The position numbers and the translations under genes were made by a program. Shown here in pieces: positions 8,744-16,954 of a DNA stretch of 64,000 bases. Each line of letters begins with the position of its first letter. Position 1 is the first letter of the stretch. The stretch is from positions 1,984,001 through 2,048,000 of the forward strand of contig JAFLBJ010000001.1 in NCBI GenBank assembly GCA_017303415.1, read 5' to 3'. This stretch comes from Chitinophagales bacterium. Lineage in GTDB: Bacteria; Bacteroidota; Bacteroidia; Chitinophagales; Chitinophagaceae. Under the pieces are notes generated by a model. It was not told the origin of the DNA. It did not search any database and saw only the letters and a program-made list of their open reading frames with translations.

Positions 8744-9316
8744 ATGGCGGTATTAAAATTCAGGATCTATTTTGAAGAGGACGAAAGCATTTACAGGGAT
8801 GTGGCCATCAAGCATACACAGACCTTTCTGGAGTTACATGCGATCATCCTAAAGGCCTATGAGTTTGATAATAAGCACAAGGCGACCTTTTTCCGGAGCA
8901 ATGACCATTGGCAACGGGGAAGGGAGATCACGTTGGAAAAATATGAAAGGGACTACAAGGCACCACCCCTCCTGATGGAAGAAACCACCATTGGGTCGGA
9001 GATCCGTGACCCCAACCAAAAATTCATTTACCTCTACGATTTCAATAAGAATTGGAGCTTCATGGTGGAACTAATCCATGTGTCCAAAGAGGAAAGCCAG
9101 AAACTCGTTTATCCTGCCCTCGTCCGTTCCGAAGGGATCGCCCCCAGTCAGTATGGAACCAAGGGGTTATTGGGAGAGAAATTTGCCGATGTGGAAGAAA
9201 AATATGACCTGACCCAGGTAGGGGAAGGATTTAGTGAAGAAGGGGAAGAAGGGACAGGCAGCGCTGACGGAGATGAGATTGCCGGAGAAGAAGAAACGCC
9301 TTCTGAAGAATTCTAA
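8744..9316 (+). CDS. pRiA4b ORF-3-like protein
   Basis: A 190-residue acidic protein of the plasmid pRiA4b ORF-3/IS1096-passenger family (a small alpha+beta domain of unknown biochemical role). Typical features are the start LKFRIYFEEDESIYRDVAIK, the TFLELHAIILKAYEFD helix, and the FIYLYDFNKNWSFMVELI strand pair. The last 35 residues are almost all Glu, Gly, Ser and Asp. The frame is open 24 codons further upstream, inside the cca 3' end, but the ATG at 8744 fits the family start and lies right behind a -7 box. Despite the family name there is no transposase nearby, so it looks like a resident gene, placed before miaA. The function is unknown. Confidence 0.75.
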   Translation: MAVLKFRIYFEEDESIYRDVAIKHTQTFLELHAIILKAYEFDNKHKATFFRSNDHWQRGREITLEKYERDYKAPPLLMEETTIGSEIRDPNQKFIYLYDFNKNWSFMVELIHVSKEESQKLVYPALVRSEGIAPSQYGTKGLLGEKFADVEEKYDLTQVGEGFSEEGEEGTGSADGDEIAGEEETPSEEF

Positions 9317-9391
9317 CCTCGCGTCCCTTGGCGTCTTTGCGGTTAATTCTTACCGCCAATCCGCTAAGTCGCTAAGAGGCGCAAAGAAACA
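9314..9391. repeat. Imperfect palindrome, family C (first copy)
   Basis: The element begins TAACCTCGCGTCCCTTGGCG, continues TCTTTGCGGTTA, and is followed by a partly complementary half (ACCGCCAA ... CGCTAAG ... GGCGCAAAG). The first three bases are the TAA stop of the pRiA4b-like gene. A related copy lies at 62604-62694, where the same outer TAACCTC supplies the icd stop codon. Confidence 0.65.
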
Positions 9392-9394
9392 GCC

Positions 9395-10249
9395 TTGAAC
9401 TTTACAAAACCTACAGTGATCCTGGTCGCAGGGCCAACGGCCGTCGGAAAAACCCGGAAGGCCATTGAGCTCGCACTTCAATACAAGACCGAGATCATTT
9501 CTGCGGACAGCCGTCAGTGTTATCGGGAAATGAATATCGGGGTAGCCCGACCAACCCCGGAAGAACTCGCGGCAGTGCCCCACCACTTTATTGCTTCCCA
9601 TTCCATACACGATAACCTGAATGCTGCCTGGTATGAGAAATTTGCATTGGATAAGGTAAATGAACTATTTACCCGACATACAGTGGTGGTCATGGTGGGA
9701 GGTACAGGCTTATACATCAAAGCCTTTATGGAAGGATTGGATGAGATACCGGAAACAGATCCGGTGATTCGTGCATCGGTTATCCGTGACTATGAAGAAA
9801 AGGGATTACACTGGCTGCAGGAGGAAGTAAAACAAAATGACCCCGTTTTTTTTGCCCAAGGCGAAAACCAAAATCCTCACCGGCTCATGCGGGCTCTGGA
9901 AGTAGTGCGCTCCACCGGAAAATCCATCCTGAGCTTTCGAAAAGGAGAGAAGGCCCAACGCCCATTTGATATAAAAATGCTGGTGATGGATCTGCCCCGC
10001 CCTCAATTGTATGAGCGGATCGATCAACGCGTGGATGAAATGGTCAACGCCGGATTAGAAGAGGAAGCCCGCGGATTGTACGCATTCCGGCACTTATCCG
10101 CCTTACAAACTGTAGGCTATCAGGAATGGTTTGACTACTTCGATGGAAACACCTCCCGCGAGGAAGCAATAGCACTGATAAAACAACATACCCGAAACTA
10201 TGCCAAAAGGCAGGGGACGTGGTTTAGGAAGATGGGAGGTGAAGCGTGA
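9395..10249 (+). CDS. miaA: tRNA dimethylallyltransferase
   Basis: A 284-residue cytoplasmic enzyme that transfers a dimethylallyl group to A37 of tRNAs reading UNN codons (i6A). It has the P-loop GPTAVGKT (residues 13-20), the ISADSRQCYREMNIG segment, the GGTGLYIKAF motif, and the late QTVGYQEW and RNYAKRQGTWFR motifs, so it is complete. The only possible start between the preceding in-frame stop (TAA at 9374) and the P-loop is TTG at 9395; there is no ATG or GTG. The 3' end runs into a GTGAGRC palindrome, which encodes the last codons and the TGA stop. Confidence 0.93.
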   Translation: MNFTKPTVILVAGPTAVGKTRKAIELALQYKTEIISADSRQCYREMNIGVARPTPEELAAVPHHFIASHSIHDNLNAAWYEKFALDKVNELFTRHTVVVMVGGTGLYIKAFMEGLDEIPETDPVIRASVIRDYEEKGLHWLQEEVKQNDPVFFAQGENQNPHRLMRALEVVRSTGKSILSFRKGEKAQRPFDIKMLVMDLPRPQLYERIDQRVDEMVNAGLEEEARGLYAFRHLSALQTVGYQEWFDYFDGNTSREEAIALIKQHTRNYAKRQGTWFRKMGGEA

Positions 10250-10316
10250 GGCGTGAGACGTGAAACGTGAGATGTGAGAAATCTCACGCCTCACGTTTCA
10301 CGCCTCACGTCTCATA
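10244..10316. repeat. Heptamer palindrome, family D (first copy)
   Basis: The left arm is five degenerate copies of CGTGAGR and the right arm five of the complement. They meet at GTGAGA-AA-TCTCAC, giving a long hairpin on either strand. It lies exactly between the convergent miaA and FadL-like genes. The TGA stops of both (10247-10249 plus, 10312-10314 minus) are part of the repeat units. It could serve as a two-way terminator, although it has no T run. Confidence 0.85.
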
Positions 10317-11868
10317 TCTTAAACCCAACCGTCAAAAGAACATTCCCTCCATTATCCCTCAGGTCAGCATAAGTATTCAACCTTGGCGCATTTACGCGAT
10401 AGGGGAAATTGACATCTTTAACGATCCGGTGTACATAGGTGAGATCAACGAACATGCCTTTGTTACGATAACCAAGTCCGCCGCTCAGGTTCATCCGGTT
10501 GCCTTTTAATTCTTTGTCTTTGTACGGGTTGCCCATATAAGAGAACCCGGCACGCGCCATCAGGGTTTTGAATTTTAATTCACCACCTACCCGAAAATTA
10601 AAGGTGCCTTTATAGATCAGGTCGATTGCGGAATTATAGGGAGCGAAAATATCGGCAGAGGTAGTTTCATCCTGTGGGGCGAACTTCATCCATTTGTAGT
10701 TGATATATTCGATATCGGCAGTAAGGAAACCTTTTTGTTGTTCGATATTGGCCACTTCGCGAAATACATAGGAACCACTCAGGATAAAACGGGTTGGGGA
10801 ATTTAATACATATCTGTTCTCAGGTATTTGCCCATTGGTAAACACAGTTGATTTCACACTATCGACTCCCTGGCCCACGCCAAAGAGATTCTCCACATCA
10901 CCGGTCATCGTTGAAGTAAATGTTTCTTTCAGCATCATCCAGTTGGGGGTATGTACGGCCAATCCGATACGGATATAGTCACGCGGTCTCCAGATAAATC
11001 CACCCCGCAGGTTAACACCCACTCCAGTAAGCTTGTAGTTTTCGACATAGCGGAGATAACCAAAGTCATTGTCTGTATCTCCACTGGCATCCGATTCCGT
11101 AAACGAACTGATTCGATCCATTTTGATGATGGGGATACCAAGGCTTGCACCCAGGTAGAATTTGCGGTTGAAATCTTCCGCGATACCTAGGGTAAGTTCG
11201 GTGATGCCACCACTCGTATTGATGATCTGTTCCTGATCAGAGATAGAGGCAAATTCTGGTCTGGCAATTACTTGCAGGTTGCCCCCTATGGTAGCGGTGT
11301 CAACCAGGTAGGTATAGAGCGCCATTTTGGTTTGAAGGGAAATATTATCGCTGTTGAGGGCGCCATCAATATCCAATCCTGAACCGGAAAATTCATCGGC
11401 AAGGGGTTCGGCAAAACTGCTATAGTTATTCTGACCTTTATAATACGATGTTTGATTGAAATTAGCGGTCTGCGTCAGGGTCAGTGCAAAGGCGGAACTG
11501 CGTTGACGTCCCATTCCTCCAAAAACAAAGCCGGTCGTTCCTAAGTTGAATTTGGAATAAGAATCGCCTTTGCTGTTGGTGCCCCGGAAGTCTCCTTTAC
11601 CGCGTCCAAATTGAAAGGCAGGTGTAAAAATAAAATCAGAGGTTTTGAAGAAGGCCAATCCAGCCGGGTTTACATGATTGGCGGTCGCATCTCCTCCTAA
11701 GGAGCCCATGGCTCCGCCAATGGCCTGACTTCTGGCTGTACCATTTGGGTAGGTCCATGACAAACGAAGGGCTTCTTCCGGTATCTGGGCAAAGGCGGTT
11801 CCTCCCATGACCAGGAGGGCAATGGTTAAAATCGGCGATCTCATGTTACGATTTTGATGGATCATCAA
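10312..11868 (-). CDS. FadL/OmpP1-type outer membrane protein
   Basis: A 518-residue outer membrane beta-barrel of the OmpP1/FadL/TodX kind, which moves hydrophobic compounds across the outer membrane. The signal peptide ends at AFAQ. The mature start RLSWTYPNGTARSQAIGGAMG followed by SLGGDATANHVNPAGLAF is the conserved N-terminal hatch region, and the rest is strand-rich and ends in a typical barrel terminus. The first ATG overlaps the stop of the upstream lipoprotein gene as ATGATGA, implying translational coupling; an ATG eight codons on (11844) gives a shorter n-region. Its TGA stop lies in the family D palindrome. Confidence 0.85.
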   Translation of the reverse strand: MMIHQNRNMRSPILTIALLVMGGTAFAQIPEEALRLSWTYPNGTARSQAIGGAMGSLGGDATANHVNPAGLAFFKTSDFIFTPAFQFGRGKGDFRGTNSKGDSYSKFNLGTTGFVFGGMGRQRSSAFALTLTQTANFNQTSYYKGQNNYSSFAEPLADEFSGSGLDIDGALNSDNISLQTKMALYTYLVDTATIGGNLQVIARPEFASISDQEQIINTSGGITELTLGIAEDFNRKFYLGASLGIPIIKMDRISSFTESDASGDTDNDFGYLRYVENYKLTGVGVNLRGGFIWRPRDYIRIGLAVHTPNWMMLKETFTSTMTGDVENLFGVGQGVDSVKSTVFTNGQIPENRYVLNSPTRFILSGSYVFREVANIEQQKGFLTADIEYINYKWMKFAPQDETTSADIFAPYNSAIDLIYKGTFNFRVGGELKFKTLMARAGFSYMGNPYKDKELKGNRMNLSGGLGYRNKGMFVDLTYVHRIVKDVNFPYRVNAPRLNTYADLRDNGGNVLLTVGFKI

Positions 11869-12629
11869 TTACCTCCGCGGGTTGGCCGGCTTACGCCACC
11901 GCCGCTGCTCGAAGAACCTGAACTGGAGGACCCGGAGCTGCTGCTATTATTATTGCTCGATGGGGTATAACTCCTGTCGGGACGGGAGGTAGAATTTGAA
12001 TTATTAGAATTGGTATTTGAGTTGCTGTAACTGGAATTATTGTTTCCGGAGAACCAACGATTGACCCGGTTGCTCAAGCCATTCGTATTCACATTCGAAT
12101 TGGAATTGTTATACGAACTGCTGACACCGGTACCGGGGCGAATGATCGCTGGGCGACCTGATTTTGAAGTCAGGTTGGTGTTGGAATTTTGCGCGTTTGC
12201 ATATCCCGCCAGGTTAAAATTCCGGGGTGGGGTATACGCAGGTCGGCTTTCTTTTCCAAGTCCGGGATTTACGATCACCACATTGCCAGGGCAATAAGGG
12301 TTGTAATAATAGTTCCAGGAATTATAAGGATTGTAATAGGATCCGTAGTAGTAATTATATCCATAACTGTACCGGTCAAAATAGTACCAGTCATTCAACT
12401 CTGACCAACGATATCGATCAGATACCTTCATCCGCAGGTAACGGTCATCATAGTATTCATCATCGTACTGATAACGACCATCACGACGGTTATCTACACG
12501 GACATAATCATCCACCTCACGTTGAGGAGAATAATAGACATCATCGGGTGTCTGTCCGGTTTTGTAGGCTGTGGTACAGCTGCCCAGTACAAGGGCGGTG
12601 AGAGAAGCAAGTAGAATTTGACGTTTCAT
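11865..12629 (-). CDS. Tyr- and Asn/Ser-rich low-complexity lipoprotein
   Basis: A 254-residue lipoprotein with the lipobox LGSC (Cys18) and strikingly biased composition. Residues about 50-115 are packed with Tyr, Asp and Arg (many YY and YNPY repeats). From about 145 on the chain is mainly Asn, Ser, Thr and Gly, ending in Ser/Gly runs and a short basic PTRGGN tail. No catalytic domain is evident. The gene overlaps the start of the FadL-like gene by 4 bases, so the two products are made together, and this one may be a surface or periplasmic partner of the porin (inference). No clear -7 box is seen. Confidence 0.75.
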   Translation of the reverse strand: MKRQILLASLTALVLGSCTTAYKTGQTPDDVYYSPQREVDDYVRVDNRRDGRYQYDDEYYDDRYLRMKVSDRYRWSELNDWYYFDRYSYGYNYYYGSYYNPYNSWNYYYNPYCPGNVVIVNPGLGKESRPAYTPPRNFNLAGYANAQNSNTNLTSKSGRPAIIRPGTGVSSSYNNSNSNVNTNGLSNRVNRWFSGNNNSSYSNSNTNSNNSNSTSRPDRSYTPSSNNNSSSSGSSSSGSSSSGGGVSRPTRGGN

Positions 12630-12665
12630 GACCGTGGATTTATGCAGTAATCGATATGAAGTTAC

Positions 12666-12673
12666 TACATTTG
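12666..12673 (+). promoter_or_regulatory. -7 box for proS
   Basis: TACATTTG matches TAnnTTTG. It would give a leader of about 80-85 bases before the proS ATG. I see no T-box or other riboswitch fold in that leader. Confidence 0.45.
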
Positions 12674-12758
12674 CGGCGAAACCAATAGGGAAAGAACAAG
12701 CTTATTAAAGTTTTAACAGTTCAGGATCAATGGTTTGTTTCAAAATTAGCAATTGATT

Positions 12759-14237
12759 ATGAGTAAAGAGATCACCTCCAGGGCCGCCGATTATTCACAA
12801 TGGTACAATGACCTGATATTGAAGGGCGAACTGGCCGATTATTCAGCCGTACGCGGATGTATGGTCATCAAACCATACGGATTTGCCCTTTGGGAGAATA
12901 TGCGTGATGTGTTGGATAAGATGTTCAAGGATACCGGGCACCAGAATGCTTATTTCCCGCTATTCGTACCAAAGAGTCTTTTTGAAGCCGAGGAAAAAAA
13001 TGCCGAAGGCTTTGCCAAAGAATGTGCAGTGGTAACGCATTACCGGTTAATAGCGGATCCAAATAAAAAGGGAAAACTCATGGTCGACCCGGAGGCTAAA
13101 CTGGAAGAGGAACTCGTGGTTCGTCCCACCAGTGAAGCTATTATCTGGAACACTTACAAAGACTGGATCCAATCATACCGCGATCTTCCCATCCTGGTGA
13201 ACCAGTGGGCCAATGTGGTCCGATGGGAAATGCGTACACGTTTGTTCCTGCGCACCGCCGAATTCCTGTGGCAGGAAGGCCACACGGCCCATGCCACCAA
13301 AGAAGAAGCCATTGAAGAAACTGTAAAAATGTTGGGCGTGTATGCCCAGTTTGCCGAAGAATACATGGCCCTGCCCGTGATAAAGGGAGTAAAAAGCGAA
13401 AGTGAGCGATTTGCCGGGGCGGTAGATACCTACTGTATCGAGGCGCTTATGCAGGATGGAAAAGCCCTGCAGGCAGGTACTTCGCATTTCCTGGGACAAA
13501 ATTTTGCCAAGGCATTTGAAGTTAAATACCTCACCAGGGAGAACCAGCAGGAATATGTTTGGGCCACCAGTTGGGGCGTAAGTACCCGGTTGATCGGTGC
13601 GCTGGTGATGGCACACAGTGACGACAAAGGATTGGTATTACCTCCAAGGATCGCGCCTGTGCAGGTAGTGATCGTGCCGATTTACAAAGGGGAAGAGTCA
13701 AAAAAAATGATCGATGCCCGTGTCGCGGAGATGGTAGCTCAATTCAAAACCGCCGGAATCCGGGTTAAATATGATGATAACGACAATAACCGTCCGGGTT
13801 GGAAATTTGCCGAACACGAACTGAAAGGGGTACCCATTCGCCTGGCCATTGGCGCGCGTGACCTGGAAAATAATGTGGTGGAAATGGCCCGTCGCGATAC
13901 TGGGGAAAAAGAAAGCGTATCGCTGGAAGGGTTGACGGAAAGAATACAGGGGTTGTTGGTTACTATTCAGCAAAATTTATTCGATCGCGCAGCTGCGTAT
14001 CGGGATGCACATATCACTAAAGCTGATTCCTGGGATGAATTCACCAAGATTCTGGAAGAGAAAGGTGGGTTTGTTTCCGCGCATTGGGATGGTACACCCG
14101 AAACCGAACAGGCCATCAAGGAAAAAACCAAAGCCACCATCCGGTGTATTCCACTGAACAATACACCTGAGGAAGGAAAGTGTATTTTAACAGGTAAGCC
14201 GAGCAGCCAAAGGGTATTATTTGCGCAGGCGTATTAA
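12759..14237 (+). CDS. proS: Prolyl-tRNA synthetase (archaeal/eukaryote-like type)
   Basis: A 492-residue class II aminoacyl-tRNA synthetase that charges tRNA-Pro. It is the short form without the bacterial editing insertion. Motif 2 ([20 protein letters not shown]), the [12 protein letters not shown] segment and motif 3 ([20 protein letters not shown]) are intact, followed by an anticodon-binding domain ([13 protein letters not shown]) and the C-terminal zinc-type domain of this class. An in-frame TTG lies two codons upstream, but the ATG at 12759 is the natural start. It is convergent with the RDD gene across a short 30-base gap. Confidence 0.95.
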   Translation: MSKEITSRAADYSQWYNDLILKGELADYSAVRGCMVIKPYGFALWENMRDVLDKMFKDTGHQNAYFPLFVPKSLFEAEEKNAEGFAKECAVVTHYRLIADPNKKGKLMVDPEAKLEEELVVRPTSEAIIWNTYKDWIQSYRDLPILVNQWANVVRWEMRTRLFLRTAEFLWQEGHTAHATKEEAIEETVKMLGVYAQFAEEYMALPVIKGVKSESERFAGAVDTYCIEALMQDGKALQAGTSHFLGQNFAKAFEVKYLTRENQQEYVWATSWGVSTRLIGALVMAHSDDKGLVLPPRIAPVQVVIVPIYKGEESKKMIDARVAEMVAQFKTAGIRVKYDDNDNNRPGWKFAEHELKGVPIRLAIGARDLENNVVEMARRDTGEKESVSLEGLTERIQGLLVTIQQNLFDRAAAYRDAHITKADSWDEFTKILEEKGGFVSAHWDGTPETEQAIKEKTKATIRCIPLNNTPEEGKCILTGKPSSQRVLFAQAY

Positions 14238-14238
14238 G

Positions 14239-14259
14239 CTAATAGCTAATAACTATTAG
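14239..14259. terminator. Short hairpin between proS and the RDD gene
   Basis: CTAATAG, CTAATAA and CTATTAG follow each other, so the outer two heptamers form a 7-bp stem with a 7-base loop. There is no T run, so termination is only possible. The heptamer layout resembles a minimal version of the larger palindromes in this window. Confidence 0.35.
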
Positions 14260-14267
14260 ATATAAAG

Positions 14268-15083
14268 CTATTTCACTGAAAGATAATTATAGTCCTTCAG
14301 CGCCGTTGCCAGAAAATCATACGGGTTCATTGACGTATCGATTTTCAGATGCGACTTGATCTTTTCTGTGGCGGTATAAGCAAGATTGAAATCTCCATTC
14401 TTATGGGCCGTATCCAGAATGCTTTTTATGGCATTGATATCCTTGTCACTCAACTGCATGATCTGGGGAAAATGCGGGGTGTAACTTTCCTCCACCTCCC
14501 GAAATACCGTGTCCTGGATATCCGCTTTGTTCTTGGTACGCACTATGATCGTCTGGGCCAATACATCGCCCAGTCGTTGTGATTTTTTGGAGGATGCCAC
14601 CAGAATCAGATCGGTGATCATCAAACCCAAAATGATCACCAGGGCCCATCGCAATTCAGGATACCGAAAGGCGCTGGGGAATGTGGCCAGAATCAGAATG
14701 GCCACTACCATCATCAGATCGGATACCCGTATCAGCCACCGTATCAGGTATTGGCTTGGACTGGCTTTTCCTCCATTTTCATTCACCACTCTCAAACCGG
14801 CCACTTTTTTCCCTATACTTTGTCCATTGGTGAATATTTCAAAAGCCAGGTAATAAAATATCACGGGAAACCAAAGTACTATCTCAAATATCTGGGCAAA
14901 GGTGGAGGGCCTGAATGGGTTGGATGAATTGGAAATAATAAGACCCAGCAGCCGGTAGGCCAGTAACAGGTAAACGATCTGCAACACCATATCCAGCAAC
15001 CAGGCCAGGAAGCGGCGATAGAATTCGCTGACCTCAAATTCGATATCAAGGTTAAAAGAAGTGGGAATCTTTACCAGGGGCAT
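14268..15083 (-). CDS. RDD family membrane protein
   Basis: A 271-residue protein with an RDD domain: FYRRFLAWLLDMV contains the first Arg/Asp pair, and the segments GQSIGKKVAGLRVV and QRLGDVLAQT are characteristic. Three to four hydrophobic helices are followed by an 85-residue soluble tail with a helical C-terminus. RDD proteins are of uncertain function; some act in ion exchange or transport. An in-frame extension of 31 codons upstream is encoded by an AATAAGR repeat tract and is rejected, because MPLVKIPTSFNLDIEFEV is the usual family start in Bacteroidota. It is divergent from the SpoIIM-MoxR operon, with which RDD genes are often associated. Confidence 0.85.
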   Translation of the reverse strand: MPLVKIPTSFNLDIEFEVSEFYRRFLAWLLDMVLQIVYLLLAYRLLGLIISNSSNPFRPSTFAQIFEIVLWFPVIFYYLAFEIFTNGQSIGKKVAGLRVVNENGGKASPSQYLIRWLIRVSDLMMVVAILILATFPSAFRYPELRWALVIILGLMITDLILVASSKKSQRLGDVLAQTIIVRTKNKADIQDTVFREVEESYTPHFPQIMQLSDKDINAIKSILDTAHKNGDFNLAYTATEKIKSHLKIDTSMNPYDFLATALKDYNYLSVK

Positions 15084-15085
15084 GG

Positions 15086-15116
15086 TTAAAAATAAGAAAT
15101 AAGGAATAAGAAATAA
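15086..15116. repeat. AATAAGR heptamer tract, family E (single arm)
   Basis: Four to five degenerate copies of a heptamer of the form AATAAGR lie just upstream of the RDD gene start, with no complementary arm nearby. It looks like half of the palindromes at 20497-20592 and 21303-21375. Confidence 0.55.
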
Positions 15117-15179
15117 AAAATTCACGAATCGACAGGGGGATAGCCAACAAATCACTATTTTACGATATAATCTCAATTT

Positions 15180-16148
15180 TTGCGCGAAGCCTTATTCATC
15201 AAGAAGAACAAAGAACGCTGGCAACGGATACAACATGGCCAGGTGGCGGATGCAGACGAATTGGCGACGGAGTTTACACGCCTGATCGATGACCTTTCTT
15301 ACGCCAAAACCTTTTATCCGGGCAGCCGTGTTACTAATTATGTCAATAGCCTGGCTTCCCGTATTTACCTGGATATTTACCGCAACCGGAAAGAACGTTC
15401 CAGTCGCCTCGTGGATTTTTGGAAATATGACCTTCCCATGGTCATTCGTAAACATCACCGGGTTATTCTTCTTTCCACCATCATTTTTATCGTCTTTGCG
15501 GCCGTCGCTTTTGTCACCGCTTCGCGGGATGAGGAAATTTTAAATGAAATATTAGGACAGGATTATGTGGATATGACCCGGGAGAATATTCGAAATGGCA
15601 ACCCGTTTGGTGTATATGAGAATGAAAATGTGTTTGTGATGTGGCTGCGTATCATGATCAATAATATCGGGGTGGCTGTAAAAGCTTTTATTTCAGGAAT
15701 ATTTTTTGGCATACCTACCTTGTACATTCTTGCCTCCAACAGTTTTATGGTGGGTGCCTTTGATCAGCTTTTTTATCGGGAAGGGTTGGGTCTTGATTTT
15801 TTTCTTGTTGTGTTTATCCATGGCACCCTGGAGTTGACGGCCATTATCCTGGCGGCAGGAGCCGGATTGATCCTGGGGAAAGGCTTTTTGTTGCCCGGTA
15901 CGCTTAGTCGACTTGATTCTGTTAAGATGGCCGCAAAAGAAGGAGCCAAGATCATCCTCGGTTTATTTCCGGTTTTTGCTCTGGCCGCTTTTTTTGAGGG
16001 GTTCATCACCCGATTATATAATGATGTGCCAGTACTGACGATCCTCGTGGTGGTGGCCTCCATCGTATTTGTGATTTGGTATTTTATCATCTATCCTTTC
16101 CGCGTGGAAAAGAAACTGGCGGATAAATTCTGGGAGGAGAGGGGATGA
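15180..16148 (+). CDS. SpoIIM-like (stage II sporulation protein M family) membrane protein
   Basis: A 322-residue membrane protein of the SpoIIM/DUF95 family, which is widespread outside sporulating bacteria. A soluble N-terminus (REALFIKKNKERWQ ... DLSYAKTFYPGS) precedes about five helices, with the conserved ENVFVMWLRIMINNIGVAVKAF and FIHGTLELTAI motifs. The start is TTG at 15180; REALFIKKN is the expected family N-terminus and no ATG is available. It is the first gene of a tightly packed operon with DUF4129, DUF4350, MoxR and DUF58, overlapping the next gene by ATGA. Its role is unknown, probably in envelope maintenance together with the MoxR system. Confidence 0.88.
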   Translation: MREALFIKKNKERWQRIQHGQVADADELATEFTRLIDDLSYAKTFYPGSRVTNYVNSLASRIYLDIYRNRKERSSRLVDFWKYDLPMVIRKHHRVILLSTIIFIVFAAVAFVTASRDEEILNEILGQDYVDMTRENIRNGNPFGVYENENVFVMWLRIMINNIGVAVKAFISGIFFGIPTLYILASNSFMVGAFDQLFYREGLGLDFFLVVFIHGTLELTAIILAAGAGLILGKGFLLPGTLSRLDSVKMAAKEGAKIILGLFPVFALAAFFEGFITRLYNDVPVLTILVVVASIVFVIWYFIIYPFRVEKKLADKFWEERG

Positions 16149-16954
16149 AAAATCTACATACATATCTTCTCCTGGCCTTTTTTGGATTTCTTTCACAAGC
16201 GGGCTTTGCCCAGCAGGAGGAATATCCCCATGAGATGGACACGGTGGTCATAACCGATGCGCCAGTCGTCGATGAGGTCGTTGCTGTGCCTGCTACAACA
16301 GGCGAAGACCTGTCAAGGTATGTGGTTCCCAAAGAAGCGTATAAGAGTTTTGAAGATAAATGGGATTGGAGAAAGTTCCCGGCTGATTCGGTTTCGCGCT
16401 TTGAAAAGGACCCCGAATTCTGGTATGCAAATTATCCCTTCCAGGAAGATGAACCCATCAGGGAAACGAAAAATAGATCCGTGCTTAACCAAAGCTGGAT
16501 ATTCAACCTGCTTTGGATTTTGATACTGCTGTCATTTGTTGGGCTGCTTATCTGGTTTCTGTCCCAAAACGGAATCGGGTTCTTTAAAAATGATCAGGCA
16601 TTGGTAAAAGGAGAGGCAGAAGGAATGCAGGAGGAGGAAGACATATTTTCAATTCCCTACAGTTATAAGATCGAGAGTGCGGAAAAGGACGGCAATTACC
16701 GACTGGCCGTTCGCTACCTTTTTCTTCAATTACTAAAAGGATTATCAGAACGAGGTACTATCCAATATAAACCCGACCGCACAAATCTCGACTACCTGAT
16801 GCAATTACATGGCCGCCCGGAATATGCCAGGTTCTTTCAGGCCATGCGGCATTATGAATATGTGTGGTATGGTCAGTTTAGTCCCCTGGAAGGAAACTAC
16901 CGGGAGATACGCCAGTTCTTCCTGGAATTTTATAAAAAGGAGGGTATGGCATGA
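16145..16954 (+). CDS. DUF4129-containing membrane protein
   Basis: A 269-residue protein with a signal peptide (cleavage after FAQ), a periplasmic segment of about 95 residues, one transmembrane helix (IFNLLWILILLSFVGLLIWF, about residues 119-138) and a cytoplasmic helical domain. The C-terminal part (YRLAVRYLFLQLLKGLSERG ... TNLDYLMQL) is the DUF4129 signature. ATGA overlaps at both ends show tight coupling to the SpoIIM and DUF4350 genes. The function is unknown; in MoxR operons it is thought to be part of a membrane complex. Confidence 0.8.
   Translation: MKNLHTYLLLAFFGFLSQAGFAQQEEYPHEMDTVVITDAPVVDEVVAVPATTGEDLSRYVVPKEAYKSFEDKWDWRKFPADSVSRFEKDPEFWYANYPFQEDEPIRETKNRSVLNQSWIFNLLWILILLSFVGLLIWFLSQNGIGFFKNDQALVKGEAEGMQEEEDIFSIPYSYKIESAEKDGNYRLAVRYLFLQLLKGLSERGTIQYKPDRTNLDYLMQLHGRPEYARFFQAMRHYEYVWYGQFSPLEGNYREIRQFFLEFYKKEGMA

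Noticed and set aside
8744-9316. Insertion sequence suggested by the pRiA4b/IS1096 family name
   Set aside because: There is no transposase and no insertion-type terminal repeat or target duplication flanking the gene.
12674-12758. T-box or other riboswitch in the proS leader
   Set aside because: No specifier or antiterminator fold is visible, and T-boxes are not expected in Bacteroidota.
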